From Thraustochytrium sp. TN22 (lineage: Eukaryota; Sar; Bigyra; Thraustochytrida; Thraustochytriidae): a stretch of DNA of 62,131 nt. A program made the position numbers and the translations under genes. Below the pieces are notes generated by a model. It had not been told where the DNA came from. It worked only from the letters and a program-made list of their open reading frames with translations, and ran no database searches. Below are positions 57,801 to 62,131 of the stretch, piece after piece. The DNA lies in the NCBI GenBank assembly GCA_013306675.1, contig JABLUY010000217.1, positions 1-62,131 of the forward strand, read 5' to 3'. Numbering within the stretch: the stretch's first letter is position 1; each line of letters starts with the position of its first letter.

Positions 57801-58449
57801 CGGTTACTTGCTCGCATACTTGCCGTCTTGCTCGCTTGCTCGCTTACTATCTGGCTGATTGGGCGCCGCGACGGCGCGCGGTGGCGGCGGAGTACATGGC
57901 GTTCACACTGTCAAGGATACCACCACTCCTCTGACGACGCAGCAGCCTGAGCCAGACGGACTGCCATGCCATGGCTGTCGCGCGCTGTCCCGGTCACGGT
58001 CACGGTCTGTCGCCTGGCTGCCGTTGGTGTAAGTCTTTGCATTCGCACGCCACCCGGGCCGCCGCCTGCCTCGGGCTCTCTGTTGCAACGGTTTGCCCTG
58101 GGGCAATGCCTTACTGTCAGTGCCACTGGGGAGGGGGGGGGGAAATTACCGCCAAGTGCCGCCAAGTGCGCCACGAGACACCCAGCAGCCAAGCGATGAA
58201 GCAAGGGCCAAGGAGGCTGAGAGACCTGCTGCTCTTGGTGCGCGCTGACCCTGCTTCAGTGGATTCGGTGACACGTTTCTGAATGAATGCTTGCGCCAAG
58301 ACAGTGGTTCACTGTCAATACATGGCCGGCCTTACAAGAGGTTGGTTGCATCAGATCAGACACAATGGTCGCCAGAATTCAGTGTCATCAAAGTCAAACT
58401 CACCCCAATACTTGAGTGCTCCCCGGAGAGTTAGTTCGTCGCCGGTCAG

Positions 58450-58482
58450 CGACAGGCCAGGCCAGGCCAGGCCAGGCCAGGC
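58450..58482. repeat. (CAGGC)n array downstream of GH92
   Basis: About five CAGGC pentamers roughly 40 bp past the GH92 stop codon. Confidence 0.8.
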
Positions 58483-58523
58483 GAGCGTGACGCAGTGATA
58501 CACGCCACGCTGACAGACTTGCC

Positions 58524-61500
58524 TCATGGACCAAAGAGCAAGTCGCCGCCGGCGAGCAGGTCCTTGTACGGGAGCGAGACGGCATCGTGGTTGAGGGCGA
58601 AGGAGGTCCGCTCGCCGCCCGCTGTCGCGGCCGGCGTCCACACCAGCGAGGTGGCTGGCGTGAAGTCGGTGAGCGGGCGTGTCGCGGACACCGGGATGTC
58701 GCGGCGCACTTGCAAGGTGCCCGTGGCACGTCCCAGGGGGTCCTCAACCGGACGGCGAATGGCGACGGCGCGGTACAGCGGCGGGGCGCCAACCTGGTAG
58801 CGGCCCGAGCCAGGTTGCAGCGCATAGAGGCCAATCGACGACAGGGTGAACCAGGCGCTCATGGCACCGTTGTCCTCGTCGCCGGCGTAGCCAAAGTCGC
58901 CATACTGCGTGCGTAGCGTGTGGTGAATGTAGCGCTGGCCGTCCAAAGGGCAGCCGGCGTGCGCGAACATATACAGGATGTGATGCACCGGCTGGTTGTT
59001 GTGCGCATACTCGCCGAAGCTGTGCTTCAACATCTCCACCATCTCGTGGATCTTGGCCTTGTTCGACACGTAGCCGTTGCGCGTCATCGCATCCAGGAGC
59101 ACCTGGCACATGCGCGAGGGCGCGCCAGGCTCTGACGGCTCCGCCTCCTCGTACGCCTCACGCAGGCCCGCGGGGTCATGCGGCACGAAGAAACGGTACT
59201 GCCACGGCCCGCCCTCGCGGTACGGTCCCATCCACTGCTGCGGATCGAAGCGCGGTGCGAACGAGCCCGATTCGAGCTTCGGACGGAAAAACTTCGTCTT
59301 CGGGTCCCACAGCTCGCGCCACTTGGTCGAACGCTCGCGCAGCTCCGCCGCCAGCTCCAACTTGTTCGCCGCCTCGAAGACCATCGCGTCCAGACCGTCC
59401 GTCACGTGGTAGTTGAGCGCAAGCGAAACCACGCTCACATCCTTACGGTTGCGCTGCTCCGAGAAGAATACGTATCCGTGCGACAGGTACTCGTCCAAGA
59501 AGCTGCGCCCGTGGACCACGTCCGTCCGCGTCGCCGACCGCTCCATGTACCCCAGTGCCTCCATTGCACTCTCCGGGGACAGCGCGCCGTTCGCCACCGC
59601 CTCGCCCATGCTGATCTCGCCCATGCTGCCCTCCATCGACCCGACGCGCCCAGGCGACGCCCACTGCGCCAGCATGCGCTGCGGGTCCTCGCGGATCGCA
59701 TTCACCCAGCCCTCCAAGACGTCCGCCACCAGGTCCGGGTACACCAGGTGCAGCATCGGGTAGTGCGCACGGTACGCGTCCCAAAACCCCGAATCCGTGC
59801 TGAGCGGGCCGGGAAAGATGTGAACGCCATTGTACGGGCTCCAGTGCCGCAGAATGCCGTCCTCGGCCATTTCCGCAAACTGCCGCGGGAAAAGCAGCTC
59901 CCGGTACAGACACGAGTACAGCGTCTCCTGCAGGTCATTCAGCTCCTGACGCGAGTCCGCCGACACGCGCACGCGGCCCAGCAGCGAGTTCCACCGCGCG
60001 CGGCCCTCCGCGCGCACCTCCGCCATGCGCTCCGGCTCAAAGCCATCTGCATGGCCCAGCTCGCGCTGCAGGCTCACGCGCGCCTGGGTCACGCCCATGA
60101 ACGAGGTGCCGATGCGCACCTGCAGCCGGGCCATCTCGGTCGCGTCCTCCACCAGAAGGACAGTCTGCGTCGACTCCTGCAGCTCCAAGGCGCACCCACC
60201 CTCGCAGAACACCTCCACGTAGACACGGTGCTTCATTAGCGCCGGCGCCGGAAACACCGACGTCGTCTTGGAGAAGGCAGAGAAGCGCAGCACGCCCTGC
60301 GTGCCATCGGACCCAGCCTCCTCAGTGAGTTCCTGGAGGTGCGCCAGCCGCACGCCCGTGCGCCCTACGCGCTCCGCATAGTGCGGGCCTAAGTCCATGG
60401 CCACCAGTCGCTGCAATCCCTCCGGCGACAGCGTCGGCACTACCTTTTTCGCCTGCCGCAACTTGCGCGCATCCGCCGTCGCTTGCTGCTTCACACGGGT
60501 CTCGGCGGCACTCAGCGCCTTGGCGCGCTCCGACGCTAGCGCCTCGTCCATGTCTCGCGGTATCGGAGGCAGCTCCAGCTCCAGAAAAGCCGCGCGCTCC
60601 GTCGCGCTCACGGCAATGCTCATGCACTGCCCCAGCGGCCCGTAGCAATGCGAAGACATCTCCACACGCATATAGTGCGGCTCAAAAAACACGTTCTGCA
60701 GCTCGTACATGCCTGTGGGCTTGCCCACGACGAGCGGGATGATGTCGAAGCTACCGTAGTCGCCAATCCACGGCGACGGCTGGTGCGTACACCGGATGCC
60801 AGCAAACTGCGGCGACGCCCGCTTGAAGAAGAACGACTCCCGCTCATCCAGCGTATTCGTAATGGTCCAGTGCGCCAGCCCAAAGGGCCTTGCCACCAGC
60901 GGCAGCACGTGCCCATGGCTTGGTGACTTCCAGTCCTTGTTGTCCGTACCGCGCAGTACGTCCACGAACCGCACCGGGTCAAAGTCCGCCTCGCTGTCCA
61001 CCACGGCCCCAGCTCCAAAGTCTGCTGGCAGTGGCGTCAGCTCCACCGCTTCGCCCGCCATCGCTTTCGACATGTACCTGTTCGTCCCCACCGTGCGTGG
61101 AATATCCGTCCTCGGCGGGCGAGTCGTCCGTTCTGCCACTCCTGGCTGCTCGACGTGCGCCGCATCCTCAGCCTGCTCCGCCGAAGAAGTCTCCTCACTC
61201 GGTGCGGGCTGGGCCGGCAACACGTGCGACTGGCTTTTGTGCATCTGCCCCAGGTGCGCGATTGCCGAGGCACGCGCCTGCGCCTGCAGGTGCTTGCGCT
61301 GCTCCTCACTAGGCGGCGCCTTGTTTGTCGATCCTAGGCTCACCTCCTCCGGGCGCGTACTCTGCGCGGTCAAATGATGGTTGGCGTTCTTCACGCGATC
61401 CAAGTCTTCCTCAAGGCGCGCCTTGGATATGCGTAGGGCAGCAAGCTCCCTGGCGAGCTCCTTGTTTTCTTCCACCAGCACATCCATACGGTCTTGCGCT

Positions 61501-61859
61501 GCTTCCGTGCCGACGGCGGGCTGCTTCGCTGTTAGCGCCGCCTCCATGGCGGCCACGTCCTTGCCCCGCTGCGCGCTCTCCGCGCCGCCGAAGAACTCGC
61601 AACCCATCGACGCCATCAAGAGCCAGCTCAGCGCCGTCCAAACGACCATGAGCACGAGCGCGCCCAGGAGCAGCGTCGCATGCGACCTCGGCCCGGACTT
61701 GCGCCGCGCCGCCTTGGCCACGCCGCTCCCACCGGCACGCCACCGTCCAGACCCGGTCCCCGTCGTCGCGGTCCTCCACAGCGACGACGACGCCGACGAC
61801 GCCGACGACGCCGCGCGCGGCGACCCGCGTGCGCTCATGTCCATGCGCAGCTCCTCCAT
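58524..61859 (-). CDS. GH92 alpha-mannosidase-family protein, type II membrane form, general-acid Glu replaced by Gln
   Basis: An 1111-residue protein. A Ser/Ala-rich cytosolic start leads to one span (~60-90, LLLGALVLMVVWTALSWLLM) and a coiled-coil stem (~115-160, VLVEENKELARELAALRI), a Golgi type II plan. The GH92 region spans ~290-1090: ARPFGLAHWTITN and IRCTHQPSPWIGDYGSFDII in the N-terminal beta-sandwich domain, then FWDAYRAHYPMLHLVYPDLV, AHNNQPVHHILYMFAHAG and GDEDNGAMSAWFTLSSIGLY in the helical domain. GH92 enzymes are calcium-dependent exo-mannosidases. The canonical GNEP motif, whose Glu is the general acid, reads NNQP here (Gln956). The Asp-rich base motif is kept (Asp994, Asp996, with Glu995 between). 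The fold is secure. The activity may therefore not be ordinary alpha-1,2-mannosidase (see finding). The start is the first Met before the TM. Confidence 0.9.
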   Translation of the reverse strand: MEELRMDMSARGSPRAASSASSASSSLWRTATTGTGSGRWRAGGSGVAKAARRKSGPRSHATLLLGALVLMVVWTALSWLLMASMGCEFFGGAESAQRGKDVAAMEAALTAKQPAVGTEAAQDRMDVLVEENKELARELAALRISKARLEEDLDRVKNANHHLTAQSTRPEEVSLGSTNKAPPSEEQRKHLQAQARASAIAHLGQMHKSQSHVLPAQPAPSEETSSAEQAEDAAHVEQPGVAERTTRPPRTDIPRTVGTNRYMSKAMAGEAVELTPLPADFGAGAVVDSEADFDPVRFVDVLRGTDNKDWKSPSHGHVLPLVARPFGLAHWTITNTLDERESFFFKRASPQFAGIRCTHQPSPWIGDYGSFDIIPLVVGKPTGMYELQNVFFEPHYMRVEMSSHCYGPLGQCMSIAVSATERAAFLELELPPIPRDMDEALASERAKALSAAETRVKQQATADARKLRQAKKVVPTLSPEGLQRLVAMDLGPHYAERVGRTGVRLAHLQELTEEAGSDGTQGVLRFSAFSKTTSVFPAPALMKHRVYVEVFCEGGCALELQESTQTVLLVEDATEMARLQVRIGTSFMGVTQARVSLQRELGHADGFEPERMAEVRAEGRARWNSLLGRVRVSADSRQELNDLQETLYSCLYRELLFPRQFAEMAEDGILRHWSPYNGVHIFPGPLSTDSGFWDAYRAHYPMLHLVYPDLVADVLEGWVNAIREDPQRMLAQWASPGRVGSMEGSMGEISMGEAVANGALSPESAMEALGYMERSATRTDVVHGRSFLDEYLSHGYVFFSEQRNRKDVSVVSLALNYHVTDGLDAMVFEAANKLELAAELRERSTKWRELWDPKTKFFRPKLESGSFAPRFDPQQWMGPYREGGPWQYRFFVPHDPAGLREAYEEAEPSEPGAPSRMCQVLLDAMTRNGYVSNKAKIHEMVEMLKHSFGEYAHNNQPVHHILYMFAHAGCPLDGQRYIHHTLRTQYGDFGYAGDEDNGAMSAWFTLSSIGLYALQPGSGRYQVGAPPLYRAVAIRRPVEDPLGRATGTLQVRRDIPVSATRPLTDFTPATSLVWTPAATAGGERTSFALNHDAVSLPYKDLLAGGDLLFGP

Positions 61860-62010
61860 CGTGCCTGCGCCCGCGCCGCCGCTCCCCAGCAGCCCTCCGC
61901 CACCGCCGCCGCTGGAGTAGGATTGGTACAGCCACCGCCGCGCCCGAGACTCCGTGCGACCAGCGCGGCCACGTTACGCGGCGTCAGCTTGTGCTTGCTA
62001 GGCTCTCTAT

Positions 62011-62059
<49 letters not shown>

Positions 62060-62131
62060 GTTCGCGCGCGCGCGCACCGCCTTGCGACCGGCGCTGCGCC
62101 GCGCCGCGCCGCGCCGTCGCCCCGCGCCGCG
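61860..62131. other. GH92 upstream region with (CT)n and CGCCG words
   Basis: About 270 bp, likely the GH92 promoter and 5' UTR. It has a (CT)22 tract at 62013-62057 (GA on the sense strand) and CGCCG pentamers at the window edge. Confidence 0.55.
62013..62057. repeat. (CT)n dinucleotide tract
   Basis: About 22 uninterrupted CT units about 150 bp upstream of the GH92 start codon. Confidence 0.9.

Larger units (their letters stand above)
50731..58523. other. Gene-poor 7.8-kb region rich in short tandem repeats
   Basis: No frame here has conserved content. The longest open frames (up to ~480 codons) are Ala/Arg/Ser/Pro-rich, overlap each other on both strands and run through repeats, so they reflect G/C content. 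It contains GAGGC/CCTCG pentamer arrays, CTAG palindromes, CCTGC/CCTTC and CAGGC arrays, and long CCCG runs. The left end should hold the AP2 promoter and the right end the 3' flank of GH92. No rRNA, tRNA or snRNA is recognised. A non-coding transcript or spliced gene with short exons cannot be excluded. Confidence 0.55.

Noticed and set aside
58524-61859. GH63 glucosidase I as identity of the glycosidase
   Set aside because: The THQPSPWIGDYG, FWDAYRAHYP and GDEDNGAMSAW motifs are GH92 and not GH63.
1-62131. Transposon, viral or plastid-derived genes
   Set aside because: No transposase, reverse transcriptase, integrase, capsid or plastid gene was recognised; the repeats are short tandem arrays and local duplications.

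Overview
The window looks like nuclear DNA of a GC-rich, intron-poor unicellular eukaryote. Nineteen protein genes and one tRNA gene are supported. All the protein genes read as single long open frames; the only convincing intron is in the tRNA. The gene set is plainly eukaryotic: NOP56, a mitochondrial PDH E1-alpha with a presequence, a MIC60/mitofilin-like protein, a UFM1 protease, an N-recognin E3 ligase, FANCL and a DH-PH RhoGEF. No plastid gene is seen. AP2/ERF, DH-PH, C1 and GH92 genes together, with few introns, make a stramenopile such as a labyrinthulomycete (thraustochytrid) my best guess; this is inference, not proof.

Layout. 1-7.1 kb: a myristoylation-type PP2C and a large multi-pass membrane protein with an acidic tail, both on +. 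7.3-25.8 kb: alternating strands with UBR-type E3 (-), UFSP2 (+), nucleotide-sugar transporter (-), divergent PP2C-like (+) and NOP56 (-). 26.7 kb: an intron-containing tRNA-Lys(CTT) on -. 28-30.8 kb: PDH E1-alpha (+) and an SH3b/coiled-coil protein (-). 31.6-35.9 kb: two convergent paralogues, each a thioredoxin-like region, a prolyl-4-hydroxylase-type 2OG/Fe(II) domain and a VHL-beta-like domain. 36.9-50.7 kb: seven genes all on -: membrane-anchored RhoGEF, tandem-C1 protein, FANCL, GTP cyclohydrolase I, MIC60 and a polyQ AP2 factor, following the second hydroxylase. 50.7-58.5 kb: about 7.8 kb with no credible gene, full of short tandem repeats and CTAG palindromes. 58.5-61.9 kb: a type II membrane GH92 mannosidase (-).

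How the genes relate. There are no operons; neighbours are mostly functionally unrelated housekeeping genes. A secretory-pathway theme recurs (nucleotide-sugar transporter, two ER/Golgi prolyl-hydroxylase fusions, GH92, and UFSP2, whose pathway acts at the ER) but may be chance. The most interesting points are the enzyme-plus-reader architecture of the two hydroxylases (a proline hydroxylase fused to the fold that binds hydroxyproline in VHL), the GH92 whose general-acid Glu is Gln, and the mosaic intergenic DNA between the two hydroxylases, which holds a copied piece of the downstream C1-protein gene and a tandem copy of one hydroxylase's 3' end.

All assignments come from reading the sequence and recalled family knowledge; no search was run. 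Start codons are often uncertain because GC-rich leaders lack stop codons and frames stay open upstream.
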